DNA from: Desulfosarcina ovata subsp. ovata
GTDB lineage: Bacteria; Desulfobacterota; Desulfobacteria; Desulfobacterales; Desulfosarcinaceae
NCBI RefSeq assembly: GCF_009689005.1
Contig: NZ_AP021879.1
Coordinates: forward strand, 124,001 to 188,000
DNA length: 64,000 nucleotides
Direction of reading: 5' to 3'
Part shown: positions 26,006 through 35,973 of the stretch, in pieces
Position numbering within the stretch: position 1 is the stretch's first letter
Layout of the letters: the number at the start of each line of letters is the position of its first letter
The notes under the pieces: generated by a model
Database searches by the model: none
What the model was told of the DNA's origin: nothing
The model's input: the letters and a program-made list of their open reading frames with translations, nothing else
Program-made: the position numbers and the translations under genes

Positions 26006-27085
26006 ATGGCAAAAATACTGATGAAGGGAAACGAGGCCATCGGCGAGGCGGCCATCCGCGCCGGATGCCTGAACTATTTCGCCTATCCGATCACCCCGCA
26101 GTCGGAAGTGGCCGAGTATCTGGTGCGGCGTATGCCCGAGGTGGGCGGGGTTTTCCTGCAGGGCGAGAGCGAGGTGGCCGTGGGCTACATGCTTTTTGGC
26201 GCCGCTGGCGCGGGGGCGCGGGTGTTCACCACCTCATCGAGCCCGGGGATCAGCCTGATGAGCGAGGCGATCAGCTATATCGCCGGGGCCCAGTGCCCGG
26301 CGGTATTTGTTAATATTATGCGCGGGGGCCCGGGCCTGGGCGGTATCCTGCCTTCCCAGGGAGACTACTTCCAGGCCACCAAGGGAATCGGCCACGGGGA
26401 CTGCCGGTTGCTCGTCATGGCGCCGGCATCCGTCCAGGAGGCGGTGGAGATGGTCATGATGGCCTTTCCGCTGGCCGAGAAGTACCGCAACCCGGTAATG
26501 ATTTTGGGCGACGGACTGATTGGGCAGATGATGGAGCCGGTGGAGTTTCCCGACCATCTCAAGACCGAGCCGTCCAACAAGGACGCCTGGGCCTCAAACG
26601 GTATGGACCACCGGGGAAGCAAAACCCGTAACTTGGTGAAATCCCTGTTTCTCGATCCGGTCCAGCTTAACGACAACAACCTGGCCTTGAAGGCCAAGTA
26701 TGAGCGCATGCGTGCCGAGGATGTCCGTTCCGCGGCGTACAACATTGATGGTGACTACCCGGTGCTGCTGGTCAGTTACGGCACCATGAGCCGGGTCTGC
26801 CGCACGGCCATCGACATGCTGAAAGACGAGGGCATCGAGGTGGGCATGATTCGCCCCCAGACCCTGTTCCCGTTCCCGGAAAAGGCCGTGGCCGATGCGG
26901 CGGCCAAACCGTCATGCCGGCATGTGCTGAGTATCGAGATGAGCATGGGACAGATGGTGGAGGATGTGGATCGCTGCATCCGGGGCCGCGTGCCGGTGGA
27001 GTGGTACGGCAAGTGCGGCGGGGATATCCCCACCCCCGAGGAGATCATCAGTGTGGTCAAAGCGCGGATTGCCGGAAAGGAGTAA
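26006..27085 (+). CDS. korA: 2-oxoacid:ferredoxin oxidoreductase, alpha subunit
   Basis: The 359-residue protein contains the pyrimidine-binding (POR N-terminal) domain with GNEAIGEAAIRAGCLNYFAYPITPQSE at the start, and the transketolase-C-like domain with the YPVLLVSYGTMSR segment. With beta, gamma and delta it oxidatively decarboxylates a 2-oxoacid to acyl-CoA and reduces ferredoxin. Family members use 2-oxoglutarate (Kor) or branched-chain 2-oxoacids (Vor); the sequence alone does not decide which. GTGAAGGAG precedes the ATG. korB starts five bases after its stop. Confidence 0.9.
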   Translation: MAKILMKGNEAIGEAAIRAGCLNYFAYPITPQSEVAEYLVRRMPEVGGVFLQGESEVAVGYMLFGAAGAGARVFTTSSSPGISLMSEAISYIAGAQCPAVFVNIMRGGPGLGGILPSQGDYFQATKGIGHGDCRLLVMAPASVQEAVEMVMMAFPLAEKYRNPVMILGDGLIGQMMEPVEFPDHLKTEPSNKDAWASNGMDHRGSKTRNLVKSLFLDPVQLNDNNLALKAKYERMRAEDVRSAAYNIDGDYPVLLVSYGTMSRVCRTAIDMLKDEGIEVGMIRPQTLFPFPEKAVADAAAKPSCRHVLSIEMSMGQMVEDVDRCIRGRVPVEWYGKCGGDIPTPEEIISVVKARIAGKE

Positions 27086-27090
27086 GATCC

Positions 27091-27828
27091 ATGGGAAAGA
27101 CATTCAAGAAACCGGACGTGCTTACCGACGCCTATACGCACTACTGCCCGGGCTGCACCCACGGGGTGATCCACCGTCTGGTGGCCGAGACCATTGACGA
27201 ACTGGGCATCCGCGGACGCACGGTGGGCATCGCGCCGGTGGGCTGCGCGGTAATGGCTTACAACTATTTTGACTGCGATTTTCAGGAGGCGGCCCACGGA
27301 CGGGCCCCGGCCATGGCCACGGGCATCAAGCGCGTGCGGCCCGACCTGATGGTCTTCACCTACCAGGGCGACGGCGATCTGGCCAGTATCGGCATGGGCG
27401 AGATCATCCACGCGGCCAACCGTGGGGAGAAGTTCACCACGATCTTCGTTAACAACGCCATTTACGGCATGACCGGTGGGCAGATGGCGCCTACGACCAT
27501 GCCTGACCAGCGCACCACCACCAGCCCCCTGGGCCGCAACGTGGCGGAGGTGGGTATGCCGATCAAGATGGCCGAACTGCTGGCCGCCCTGCAAACGCCG
27601 GCCTACATTACACGCCAGACGGTGATCAAGCCCAAGTACATCACCAAGGCCAAGAAGGCGATCAAACAGGCCTTCACTTACCAGATGGAAAACCGTTGTT
27701 TCAGTTTGGTGGAGGTGGTCAGCACCTGTCCCACCAACTGGGGTATGACGCCGGTGGAGGCCGTGGAATGGACCGAGAATACCCTGCTGAAGTACTATCA
27801 GCCGGGTGACTACAAAGTTCCGGCATAA
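27091..27828 (+). CDS. korB: 2-oxoacid:ferredoxin oxidoreductase, beta (TPP-binding) subunit
   Basis: The 245-residue protein binds thiamine diphosphate. The N-terminal CPGCTHG motif (C in HYCPGCTHG) and the TPP motif YQGDGDLASIGMGEIIHAANR followed by NNAIYGMTGGQM are intact. The ATG at 27091 follows GGAAAGGAG; the frame is open further upstream but that part overlaps korA and is a shadow. It is separated by ten bases from korC. Confidence 0.92.
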   Translation: MGKTFKKPDVLTDAYTHYCPGCTHGVIHRLVAETIDELGIRGRTVGIAPVGCAVMAYNYFDCDFQEAAHGRAPAMATGIKRVRPDLMVFTYQGDGDLASIGMGEIIHAANRGEKFTTIFVNNAIYGMTGGQMAPTTMPDQRTTTSPLGRNVAEVGMPIKMAELLAALQTPAYITRQTVIKPKYITKAKKAIKQAFTYQMENRCFSLVEVVSTCPTNWGMTPVEAVEWTENTLLKYYQPGDYKVPA

Positions 27829-27838
27829 AGGAGGTACC

Positions 27839-28378
27839 ATGCAGAGCGAAATCATGTTTGCCGGATTCGGTGGACAGGGCATCATGTTGATCGGTAAGAT
27901 TCTGGCCCACGCCGCCATGGAAGAGGGCTTCGAGGTCGCCTGGGTACCGTCCTACGGCCCGGAAATGCGCGGGGGCACGGCCTATTGCACCGTTGTGGTG
28001 GCCGACCGGCCGATCGGCTCGCCGATCATCAAAAACCCTTTGCACCTGGTGGCCATGAACGGCCCCTCGCTGGAGAAGTTCGCCCCCACGGTGAAACCGG
28101 GTGGCATTATTTTTATCAACAGCTCCCTGATCAACTTCGGCAGCGGCCGCGACGACGTGGATGAGTTGCGCGTGCCGGTGATGGAGATCGCCAAAGAGGC
28201 GGGCAACATGCGTGCCGCCAATATCGTGTGCCTGGCCGCCTTCGTGGCCCGCAGCGGGGTTGTTTCCATGGAAACCCTGAAGCACTGCATCTGTGAGGAG
28301 TTCGGAAACAAACCCAAGCTGATTCCCCTCAACATGGATGCCGTGGCCGCCGGAGAAAAAGCGGCGAAGAAAAAGTAG
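27839..28378 (+). CDS. korC: 2-oxoacid:ferredoxin oxidoreductase, gamma subunit
   Basis: A 179-residue POR gamma-domain protein. The start has the typical FAGFGGQGIMLIGKILAHAA segment, followed by the conserved PSYGPEMRGGTA motif. The ATG at 27839 has AAGGAGG five bases upstream. It is the last gene of the operon; a strong terminator follows 50 bases later. Confidence 0.92.
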   Translation: MQSEIMFAGFGGQGIMLIGKILAHAAMEEGFEVAWVPSYGPEMRGGTAYCTVVVADRPIGSPIIKNPLHLVAMNGPSLEKFAPTVKPGGIIFINSSLINFGSGRDDVDELRVPVMEIAKEAGNMRAANIVCLAAFVARSGVVSMETLKHCICEEFGNKPKLIPLNMDAVAAGEKAAKKK

Positions 28379-28427
28379 AATCGCGTCCCTTTACCGCCAT
28401 ACGGTGGCGGGGACGGCTATTGATCAT

Positions 28428-28457
28428 CTGCCGGGATGCGTATCCCGGCAGTTTTGT
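28428..28457 (+). terminator. Strong terminator after korC
   Basis: A perfect ten-base stem CTGCCGGGAT/ATCCCGGCAG (28428-28437, 28442-28451) with a GCGT loop and TTTTGTT after it. It ends 15 bases before the hisC start, so hisC must be transcribed from read-through or from a start overlapping this stem. Confidence 0.85.
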
Positions 28458-28471
28458 TCCGCCGGTGAAAA

Positions 28472-29566
28472 ATGATGAAACTCAATATCCCCGATTATAT
28501 CCAGGCCATCGCCCCCTATGTTCCCGGTAAACCGCTGGAGTCGCTGGAGCGTGAATACGGCATCTGCGATTCGGTCAAGCTGGCCTCCAATGAAAATCCC
28601 CTGGGTCCCAGTCCAAAGGCCCTGGCGGCTATTCAGAACAGTCTTGCCATGCTGCACCGCTACCCGGACGGCGCCGGTCATTGCCTGACCGAGAAAATTG
28701 CTGCAGTGAACGGGATCGCTCCGGAGAATGTGGTGATCGGGAATGGTTCCGACGACATCATTGCGCTTCTGATTCGCGCCCTGGTGCGGCCCGGCGACCG
28801 GGTGGTGGTGCCCAAGCCCTCGTTTCTGATGTACGATATCAGCGCCAATGCCGCCGGTGCGGTAGTGGATTCCATACCGTTAAAGGACCTGAGCATGGAT
28901 CTGGACGGCATGGCCGCCCGGGTGGATGCGGATACTCGGCTGGTTTTTATCTGCAATCCCAACAATCCGACCGGCACCGTCATCAGCCGCGAGGCCTTCG
29001 AGGCCTTCATGGAACGGCTGCCGGAAGGGGTGGTTGTTGTGGTCGACGAAGCCTATATTGAATTTGCCAGGGACCCGGGGTGCCTGAAAACCGGACAGCC
29101 GATGGATCTGAAACGGCCCATCGTCACCCTGCGTACATTTTCAAAGGTTTACGGGCTTGCCGGCCTGCGCGTGGGCTACGGTATCATGCCGGCAGCCCTG
29201 GCCGAGGTGATTCACCGCGTCCGGCAGCCGTTCAACGTCAATTCCATGGCCCAGGCCGCCGCCGTTGCCGCCCTTGACGACACGGATTTTCTCGAAAAAA
29301 GCGTCGATCTGGTTCATCGGGGGCTCGAAACCCTTTACGCCGGCCTGGATGCCCTGGGGCTGGCCTACCATAAGACCGAGACCAACTTTTTTCTCATCGA
29401 TATGGACCGGTCGGCGGCGGAGGTATTTGAAAAAATGCTGCGCAAGGGGGTCATCGTTCGATCCATGCAGTCCTATGGATTCCCCACCTGTATCCGGATC
29501 AACGTGGGGCTTGAACATGAAAACCAGCGATTTATGAAAGCGCTCGAATCGGTTATTCAGGCGTAA
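28472..29566 (+). CDS. hisC: Histidinol-phosphate aminotransferase
   Basis: PLP enzyme that transaminates imidazole acetol phosphate in histidine synthesis; HisC homologues can also act on aromatic amino acids. The 364-residue fold-type I protein has the PLP lysine K225 in TFSKVYGLAGLRVGYG, plus SNENPLGPS at the N-terminus and the NPNNPTG motif. Two adjacent ATG codons (28472, 28475) could serve as the start. The rest of the his operon is elsewhere. cmk follows after 35 bases, an arrangement seen in other Desulfobacterota. Confidence 0.93.
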   Translation: MMKLNIPDYIQAIAPYVPGKPLESLEREYGICDSVKLASNENPLGPSPKALAAIQNSLAMLHRYPDGAGHCLTEKIAAVNGIAPENVVIGNGSDDIIALLIRALVRPGDRVVVPKPSFLMYDISANAAGAVVDSIPLKDLSMDLDGMAARVDADTRLVFICNPNNPTGTVISREAFEAFMERLPEGVVVVVDEAYIEFARDPGCLKTGQPMDLKRPIVTLRTFSKVYGLAGLRVGYGIMPAALAEVIHRVRQPFNVNSMAQAAAVAALDDTDFLEKSVDLVHRGLETLYAGLDALGLAYHKTETNFFLIDMDRSAAEVFEKMLRKGVIVRSMQSYGFPTCIRINVGLEHENQRFMKALESVIQA

Positions 29567-29601
29567 TGCATAAATGAAACGCGATTTCCCGGGAAGTTGT
29601 C

Positions 29602-30261
<660 letters not shown>

Positions 30262-30358
30262 CGCGCATGGCAGCGGGCCATGCCCCTGGTCCGCCACACA
30301 GGGCAATCGCATGTAACTATTTGTTGCTTTTTTACCCGCTATCGACGGGTCACAAATG

Positions 30359-30402
30359 TCAAATATCCAATGAAAAATGCCAACTGGTGGTATTCTGTCC
30401 AT
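30359..30402 (+). repeat. 44-base dispersed repeat, copy 1
   Basis: Runs from TCAAATATCC to TTCTGTCCAT and shares 41 of 44 bases, counted by eye, with 56256-56299. Both copies are intergenic and in the same orientation. Confidence 0.8.
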
Positions 30403-30591
30403 TTATAATCGATAGGATCCTTCAATTGACATTTGGATTTTACCATTTGGCATTGATTGAATCGGGGCGACGGGTTTGCGCTCACGCCACCGATCAGAAT
30501 ACATACAAATATGATCGCCTTGGTCCGCCATAAATAAACCATTGCATTTCGATGAAAATTCTTGTAGAGTCCATAGGCTATACTGCTTGCA

Positions 30592-30606
30592 ACTGCATTT
30601 TGCAGT
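30592..30606 (+). promoter_or_regulatory. Small hairpin in the rpsA leader
   Basis: ACTGCA-TTT-TGCAGT, a perfect six-base stem, 15 bases upstream of the AAGGGGGT ribosome-binding site of rpsA. Autogenous control of S1 acts on leader structure in E. coli; a similar role here is only a guess. Confidence 0.3.
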
Positions 30607-30640
30607 AAATAAAAGAGGCTAAGGGGGTAACCATCAGTCC

Positions 30641-32383
30641 ATGGACAACTTTGTAGACAACGAATCAACAGAAGAAGAATTTGAGAAAGACAGTGTGACC
30701 GGCGAAAGCATGGCCGAGCTCATGGATCTCTATGAAGAGAGCTTCAAGCGCTTTGCCGAGGGTGAGGTCGTCAACGGAAAGATCATTTCAGTGGACAAGG
30801 ACCACGTTCTGGTCGACATCGGCTACAAATCCGAAGGCCAGATCCGCATCCGTGAGTTTGAAGAGGATGGGGTGGTCAAGGCCGAGGTGGGTGACACCGT
30901 CGAAGTGATGGTAGAGTGGTGGGATGACGAAAACGAAGTGGTCGTCCTTTCCAAGGAAAAAGCCGAAAAAGTCAAGGTGTGGGACGATATCAAAACTCGT
31001 CACGAAGCCGACGAGACCATCACCGGTACCATTACCAGCCGTGTCAAGGGCGGGTTCTCCGTGGACATCGGTGTTCAGGCTTTTCTGCCCGGATCTCAGG
31101 CCGATCTCCGGCCGATCCGTAACCTGGATGAAATGGTCGGCAAGGAATTTGAGTTCAAGATCCTCAAGTACAACCGCAAGCGCAGCAACATCGTGCTTTC
31201 CCGGCGGGTGTTGCTGGAAGAGGAACGCGAGGAGAAGCGGGCCAAGACCCTGGCTTCCATCCACGAAGGCAAAGTGGTCGGCGGTATTGTCAAGAATCTT
31301 ACCGAATACGGTGTTTTCGTCGATCTGGGCGGGGTAGATGGGCTGCTGCATATCACCGATATCTCCTGGGGGCGGGTCAAGCATCCGTCCGAGCTGTTTA
31401 GCGTGGGCGATGAGATTCAGGTCAAGATCCTCAGCCTGGACCTGGAGCGCGAACGGGTTTCCCTGGGTATGAAACAGCTCACCGAAGATCCCTGGGCCAG
31501 TGCCAGCGAAAAATATCCGGTCGATTCGCGGATCAGCGGCAAGGTGGTCAGCCTGACCGATTACGGTGCCTTTGTCGAACTGGAGGAGGGCATCGAAGGC
31601 TTGATCCATGTCTCTGAAATGTCCTGGACCCGAAAAATTCGGCATCCCTCCAAAGTGGTGTCCGTGGGTGAGATCGTCGATGCCGTGGTTCTGGATATCA
31701 AGCCGGAGAACCGGCGCATCTCTCTGGGGATGAAACAGGCCGCACCGAATCCGTGGGATGTGATCAGCGACAAATACCCGGTCGGGACCACGATTGAGGG
31801 CAAAATCAAGAATATTACCGATTTCGGTTTGTTCATCGGGATCGACGAGGGCATCGACGGATTGGTGCATATTTCCGATATCTCCTGGACCAAACGGATC
31901 AAGCATCCTTCCGAAATTTACAAAAAGGGGGATGTCATCCAGGCCATCGTACTGGAGATCGACAAGGCCCAGGAGCGTTTCTCCCTCGGCGTCAAGCAAC
32001 TGCAGGCCGATCCGTGGGATACGGTGGCCGAACGTTACGAAGTCGGCAAGGAGATTACCGGTACCGTTACCAACGTGACGGATTTCGGTGTCTTTGTCGA
32101 ACTGGAAGAGGGAATCGAGGGGCTGGTGCACGTCTCCGAAATCAGCAAGGAGAAAATTAAGACGCCGGTGGGCCAGTTTGAAGTGGGACAGATGCTGACC
32201 GCCAAAGTCATGAATATCAACAGTGATGAACGCCGTATCGGCCTTTCTATCAAACGGCTCGACATGGAGGATGACCAGGAACTGCTCTCCGAGTATGTCA
32301 GCAACATGGGGCCGGCAACGTCCAGCTTTGGTGAAATCCTTCGTGAAAACCTGCAGGAAAAACTCAACAACGAAGACCAATAA
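30641..32383 (+). CDS. rpsA: 30S ribosomal protein S1
   Basis: Binds mRNA on the small subunit and aids initiation. The 580-residue protein contains six S1 RNA-binding repeats. The first two are divergent (about residues 38-180). Four close repeats follow, each with the pattern TxYGxFVxLxxGxxGLxHxSxxSW and spaced by about 87 residues. The length and six-repeat layout are those of Proteobacterial S1. AAGGGGGT lies 12 bases before the ATG. A strong terminator follows at 32406. Confidence 0.97.
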   Translation: MDNFVDNESTEEEFEKDSVTGESMAELMDLYEESFKRFAEGEVVNGKIISVDKDHVLVDIGYKSEGQIRIREFEEDGVVKAEVGDTVEVMVEWWDDENEVVVLSKEKAEKVKVWDDIKTRHEADETITGTITSRVKGGFSVDIGVQAFLPGSQADLRPIRNLDEMVGKEFEFKILKYNRKRSNIVLSRRVLLEEEREEKRAKTLASIHEGKVVGGIVKNLTEYGVFVDLGGVDGLLHITDISWGRVKHPSELFSVGDEIQVKILSLDLERERVSLGMKQLTEDPWASASEKYPVDSRISGKVVSLTDYGAFVELEEGIEGLIHVSEMSWTRKIRHPSKVVSVGEIVDAVVLDIKPENRRISLGMKQAAPNPWDVISDKYPVGTTIEGKIKNITDFGLFIGIDEGIDGLVHISDISWTKRIKHPSEIYKKGDVIQAIVLEIDKAQERFSLGVKQLQADPWDTVAERYEVGKEITGTVTNVTDFGVFVELEEGIEGLVHVSEISKEKIKTPVGQFEVGQMLTAKVMNINSDERRIGLSIKRLDMEDDQELLSEYVSNMGPATSSFGEILRENLQEKLNNEDQ

Positions 32384-32405
32384 AACCGCTGATGGTTGAT
32401 TTGAT

Positions 32406-32442
32406 GCCGGCGGACCTGCCAGACAGGTCCGCCGGCTTTTTT
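32406..32442 (+). terminator. Strong terminator after rpsA
   Basis: A 13-base perfect stem GCCGGCGGACCTG/CAGGTCCGCCGGC (32406-32418, 32424-32436) with a CCAGA-type loop and six T residues. It ends the cmk-rpsA transcript before sppA. Confidence 0.93.
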
Positions 32443-32630
32443 GTATCGGCCGCCGGGTTGCGATACCTATGGGAGGAACCGACTTTCCGTACTGATGACT
32501 CTTCCTACTTTACCGACACCGAAATTACTCGGAATGCGGCCCCGACGATTCCCCAGCGGCCTTTTTATCGGCCGGACATACGGCCAAATGGCTGTTTTCA
32601 ACCCAATGACGACCCAATGAGGAACGAGTC

Positions 32631-33521
32631 ATGTTTAAAAGACGCCACCCGTATCTTTTTTTTCTGATGATCACCTTATCCCTATTTACCGTACTGATCT
32701 TAGGGACGATGGCCATGACGGTGTGGATTGGCAAAAGCACCGGGGCTGGGGATGGCGAGGCGGTTGGGGTCGTTGAGATCGAAGGTCCCATCGCCGATGC
32801 GCGGGATGCCCTCCAACAGATTCGTCAGTTCCGGGAAGATGAAGATATCAAAGCCATCGTGGTGCGAATCGATTCTCCCGGCGGGGCTGTCGGGCCGTCC
32901 CAGGAAATCTACCGTGAAATTCGAAAGACCGTCGGCACCAAAAAGGTGGTGGCCTCCATGGGGGCCGTTGCCGCCTCCGGTGGCTATTATGTGGCCTGTG
33001 CGGCGGACGGCATCGTGGCCAATCCAGGAACGATTACCGGAAGTATCGGCGTTATCATGGGTTACACCAATTTTCAGCAACTGCTGGATAAGATCGGAAT
33101 GGTCCCTGTGGTGATCAAAAGCGGCCCCTATAAAGACACCGGTTCCCCCACCCGCGAGATGCGCGAGGATGAACGGGAACTGCTTCAGGCGGTGACCCAC
33201 GGTATTCACGAACAGTTTGTCACCGCCATCGCCGAAGGCCGGAAGATGGCGCGCGAGAAGGTGGTTGAAGCTGCGGACGGTCGCATTTTTACCGGTGAAA
33301 CGGCCTTGCAGAAGGGGCTGGTCGACCGCTTGGGCAACTTTGAGGATGCCCTGGCGTGGGCCGGGGAACTGGGCGGTATTGATGGACCGGTGGTTCCGGT
33401 CTATGCGCCGGAAGAGAAACTGTCCCTGATTCGCTATCTGCTTTCCGCGTCAATGGTTCCGGGCTGGCTGTCCAAGCTGTTTCAGCCGGGGGTTTATGCC
33501 GAGTACCGCTATCAACCCTGA
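32631..33521 (+). CDS. sppA: Signal peptide peptidase SppA, short (36K-type) form
   Basis: Degrades leftover signal peptides in the inner membrane. The 296-residue S49 protein has an N-terminal transmembrane anchor (about residues 9-32). The nucleophile serine lies in AVAASGGYYVACAAD and the general-base lysine in VIKSGPYKD. It has a single S49 domain, as in the short SppA forms, not the 67-kDa double-domain form. GAGGAACGAG precedes the ATG. rpsA-sppA is a common order in Desulfobacterota. Confidence 0.94.
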   Translation: MFKRRHPYLFFLMITLSLFTVLILGTMAMTVWIGKSTGAGDGEAVGVVEIEGPIADARDALQQIRQFREDEDIKAIVVRIDSPGGAVGPSQEIYREIRKTVGTKKVVASMGAVAASGGYYVACAADGIVANPGTITGSIGVIMGYTNFQQLLDKIGMVPVVIKSGPYKDTGSPTREMREDERELLQAVTHGIHEQFVTAIAEGRKMAREKVVEAADGRIFTGETALQKGLVDRLGNFEDALAWAGELGGIDGPVVPVYAPEEKLSLIRYLLSASMVPGWLSKLFQPGVYAEYRYQP

Positions 33522-33588
33522 CGGATTCGTAAAAATCCCGATATCGGCGCCTGCGCGTATCCTTCGTCTGAAAGCCGGGGAAAGCGGG

Positions 33589-34197
33589 TTATTCGAAAAG
33601 AGCGATGTCACCCAATCCTTCACGGATGATTTCCGGTACGTCATCTTCCAGGGAGACGACACTGGAGGGCATGCCGGAAACCGGGCCGCCGTCGATCACC
33701 GCATCCAGCCGGGAACCGAAATGGTCATGAATCAGCGATGCATCATGAAAGACGTCACCGTCAGGCAGGGTGGCACTGGTGGAGATGACCGGATTGCCCA
33801 ATGCCTGAACCAGGGCCAGGCAGATGTTGTTGTCGGGAACCCGGATGCCGGCGGTTTTGCGTTTGGTGAGCATGATTTTGGGAACCAGTTTGGAACCGGT
33901 CAAAATAAAGGTGTATGGACCCGGCAAAAGTCGTTTCATGGTCTTGTACGCGTAGTTTGATACTTTGGCATACTGGCTGATGTTTTTCAGATCGGCACAG
34001 ATAAAACTGAATGGCTGGTTTTTGTGGCGCTGTTTGAGCAGATAAATCTTTTCGATGGCGCGTTTGTTCATGATATCGCAGCCGATGCCGTAATAGGTAT
34101 CGGTGGGGTAGGCGATCAGCCCGCCATTTTTCAGAATGTCCGCCACTTTGTCGATCAGCCGCTGCTGAGGGTTATCGGGGTTGATGGTAAACAGCAT
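33589..34197 (-). CDS. yciO: YciO/YrdC/Sua5-family protein (YciO type)
   Basis: A 202-residue YrdC-domain protein. The start INPDNPQQRLID, the YPTDTYYGIGCD block and TFILTGSKLVPK closely follow E. coli YciO as I remember it, rather than TsaC. TsaC makes threonylcarbamoyl-AMP for tRNA t6A; YciO has at most weak activity of this kind. I place the start at 34197: the frame is open to 34722, but that extension is uncharacteristic. CAGGAG lies about 16 bases upstream. It converges on sppA with a 67-base gap. Confidence 0.88.
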   Translation of the reverse strand: MLFTINPDNPQQRLIDKVADILKNGGLIAYPTDTYYGIGCDIMNKRAIEKIYLLKQRHKNQPFSFICADLKNISQYAKVSNYAYKTMKRLLPGPYTFILTGSKLVPKIMLTKRKTAGIRVPDNNICLALVQALGNPVISTSATLPDGDVFHDASLIHDHFGSRLDAVIDGGPVSGMPSSVVSLEDDVPEIIREGLGDIALFE

Positions 34198-34506
34198 GAT
34201 GGCGCCACGGCTCCTGTGGGTCAACCGCGAAATGGCAAGCTTCAGATCGCCTCCGGAAACCCCAACGGCGAGAACTGTGCGTATCGCGAGAAAAGGTACT
34301 CTATTATGGTCGGCCAGGTGTGTCAAGCCGCCAAATAAAGATTGATAAAGCAGCATGCATTTGTTAATTTGCTTGCTTAATCGGTTTTGACCTGACGCGT
34401 ATGCTGCTTCGCCTTCACAAACGCACAGCGGCAACCGGTACACTTTCCGATCATGAATACCACCGCCGACCATCCGGCCCATTTCCATATGAATTTGGAG
34501 GACGCC
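34198..34506. other. Divergent region between yciO and guaB
   Basis: 309 bases. TTGATA (34342-34347) with TTAATT (34364-34369) at a 16-base spacing is a possible guaB promoter. A perfect nine-base inverted repeat AAGCAGCAT (34348-34356)/ATGCTGCTT (34401-34409) overlaps its spacer. No coding sequence is convincing here; the in-frame ATG at 34453 would extend guaB atypically. Confidence 0.45.
34342..34369 (+). promoter_or_regulatory. Possible guaB-dnaE promoter
   Basis: TTGATA, a 16-base spacer and TTAATT; each box matches four to five consensus bases. It lies about 138 bases before the guaB start. Confidence 0.35.
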
Positions 34507-35973
34507 ATGACCCACCTGATCCCAGAGGAAGCGTATTCCTTTGATGATGTACTGCTGCTTCCCAGCTATTCCGATGTGCTTCCCAAAGATGTCGATACCC
34601 GTACCCGCCTGACCCGTGAGCTGACCCTCAACATCCCCATCGTCAGTGCCGCCATGGATACGGTCACCGAAGCACAGACGGCGATCACCATGGCCCGTGA
34701 GGGCGGGATCGGATTTGTTCACCGCAACATGAGCATTAAAAATCAGGCCATGGAAGTGGACCAGGTAAAAAAATCGGAAAGCGGCATGATCGTCGATCCG
34801 TTGACCATCGGCCCGGACCGGCCCATCGAAGAGGTGATGACCCTGATGGCCCGCTATCGCATTTCCGGTGTGCCGGTGACGCGCGGCGATCAGTTAGTGG
34901 GCATCGTTACCAACCGTGACCTGCGCTTCGAAACGGACATGACCAAAAAGGTCAACGACGTGATGACCAGCAAGAAACTGGTGACGGTGAGTGAAGGCAT
35001 CAGTCTGGAAGATTCAAAGAAAATGCTTCACGAGCATCGTATCGAAAAACTGCTGGTGGTGGATAAAGACGGCCGTCTGACGGGCATGATCACCATCAAG
35101 GATATCGAAAAAATCAAAAAATATCCCAATGCCTGCAAGGACAGCATGGGCCGTTTGCGTGTCGGTGCCGCCATCGGAGTGGGCCCGGACATGATGGAAC
35201 GGGCCGAGGCCCTTTTAAAGGCCGGCGCCGACGTGATCGTGATCGACACCTCCCACGGCCATTCGGGCAATGTCATCCGTTCGGTGCAGCGGCTCAAGGC
35301 CGCATTTTCCAACCTGCAGCTGGTGGCCGGCAACGTCGGCACCGGTGAAGGCGCGCAGGCTTTGGTGGATGCCGGGGTGGATGGTATCAAGATTGGCATC
35401 GGACCGGGTTCCATCTGCACCACCCGCATCGTTGCCGGTATCGGAGTGCCCCAAATATCGGCCATCGTCAACTGCCGCACGGTTTCGGAAAAGACCGGCG
35501 TTCCGCTGATCGCCGACGGTGGCATCAAGTTTTCCGGTGACATCACCAAAGCGCTTGGCGCCGGTGCCCACACAATCATGATCGGCGGCCTGTTTGCCGG
35601 TACCGAGGAGAGTCCCGGAGAAACCATTCTCTTCCAGGGCCGCAGCTACAAGGTCTACCGGGGAATGGGCTCTTTGGAGGCCATGAAAAAAGGCAGCAAG
35701 GACCGCTATTACCAGACCGAACAGGAGAGTGACGACAAGCTGGTGCCCGAAGGAATCGTCGGTCGTGTGCCTTACCGAGGAACCCTGTCCGGCAATATCC
35801 ACCAGCTCATCGGCGGCCTCAAAGCCGGTATGGGATACGTGGGCTGTCGCACCATCGAAGAGTTGCGCGAAAAAGCCCGTTTTGTGAAGATCAGCGCCGC
35901 CGGTATGCGCGAAAGCCATGTCCATGACGTTATCATCACCAAGGAAGCGCCCAACTACCGCGTGGACAACTAA
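34507..35973 (+). CDS. guaB: IMP dehydrogenase
   Basis: Oxidises IMP to XMP, the committed step to guanine nucleotides. The 488-residue TIM-barrel enzyme has the catalytic cysteine C304 in GPGSICTTR and two CBS domains inserted at about residues 95-205. The start at 34507 (TTGGAGGA upstream) gives the family-standard [17 protein letters not shown]; the earlier ATG at 34453 does not. The stop codon overlaps the dnaE start (TAATG), so dnaE translation is probably coupled. guaA is not here. Confidence 0.97.
   Translation: MTHLIPEEAYSFDDVLLLPSYSDVLPKDVDTRTRLTRELTLNIPIVSAAMDTVTEAQTAITMAREGGIGFVHRNMSIKNQAMEVDQVKKSESGMIVDPLTIGPDRPIEEVMTLMARYRISGVPVTRGDQLVGIVTNRDLRFETDMTKKVNDVMTSKKLVTVSEGISLEDSKKMLHEHRIEKLLVVDKDGRLTGMITIKDIEKIKKYPNACKDSMGRLRVGAAIGVGPDMMERAEALLKAGADVIVIDTSHGHSGNVIRSVQRLKAAFSNLQLVAGNVGTGEGAQALVDAGVDGIKIGIGPGSICTTRIVAGIGVPQISAIVNCRTVSEKTGVPLIADGGIKFSGDITKALGAGAHTIMIGGLFAGTEESPGETILFQGRSYKVYRGMGSLEAMKKGSKDRYYQTEQESDDKLVPEGIVGRVPYRGTLSGNIHQLIGGLKAGMGYVGCRTIEELREKARFVKISAAGMRESHVHDVIITKEAPNYRVDN

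Larger units (their letters stand above)
30262..30640. other. 379-base intergenic region upstream of rpsA
   Basis: Contains an ACCCG/CGGGT hairpin near 30334-30350, a 44-base dispersed repeat (30359-30402, listed separately), further CAAATGTCAA/TTGACATTTG and AATGCCAA/TTGGCATT inverted pieces up to about 30455, a -10-like TATACT at 30579-30584 without a well-spaced -35, and an ACTGCA-TTT-TGCAGT hairpin at 30592-30606 in the probable rpsA leader. No gene is visible. Confidence 0.55.

Noticed and set aside
30788-32380. A 530-codon open frame opposite rpsA
   Set aside because: It is a shadow frame created by the repeated S1 domains; it repeats in step with them and has no ribosome-binding site.
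32392-32667. A 91-codon frame after rpsA
   Set aside because: It spans the terminator and the sppA ribosome-binding site and is not a credible gene.
34198-34722. N-terminal extension of the YciO frame to 34722
   Set aside because: It overlaps guaB upstream sequence, has no similarity to YrdC proteins, and the start at 34197 gives the YciO-like N-terminus.
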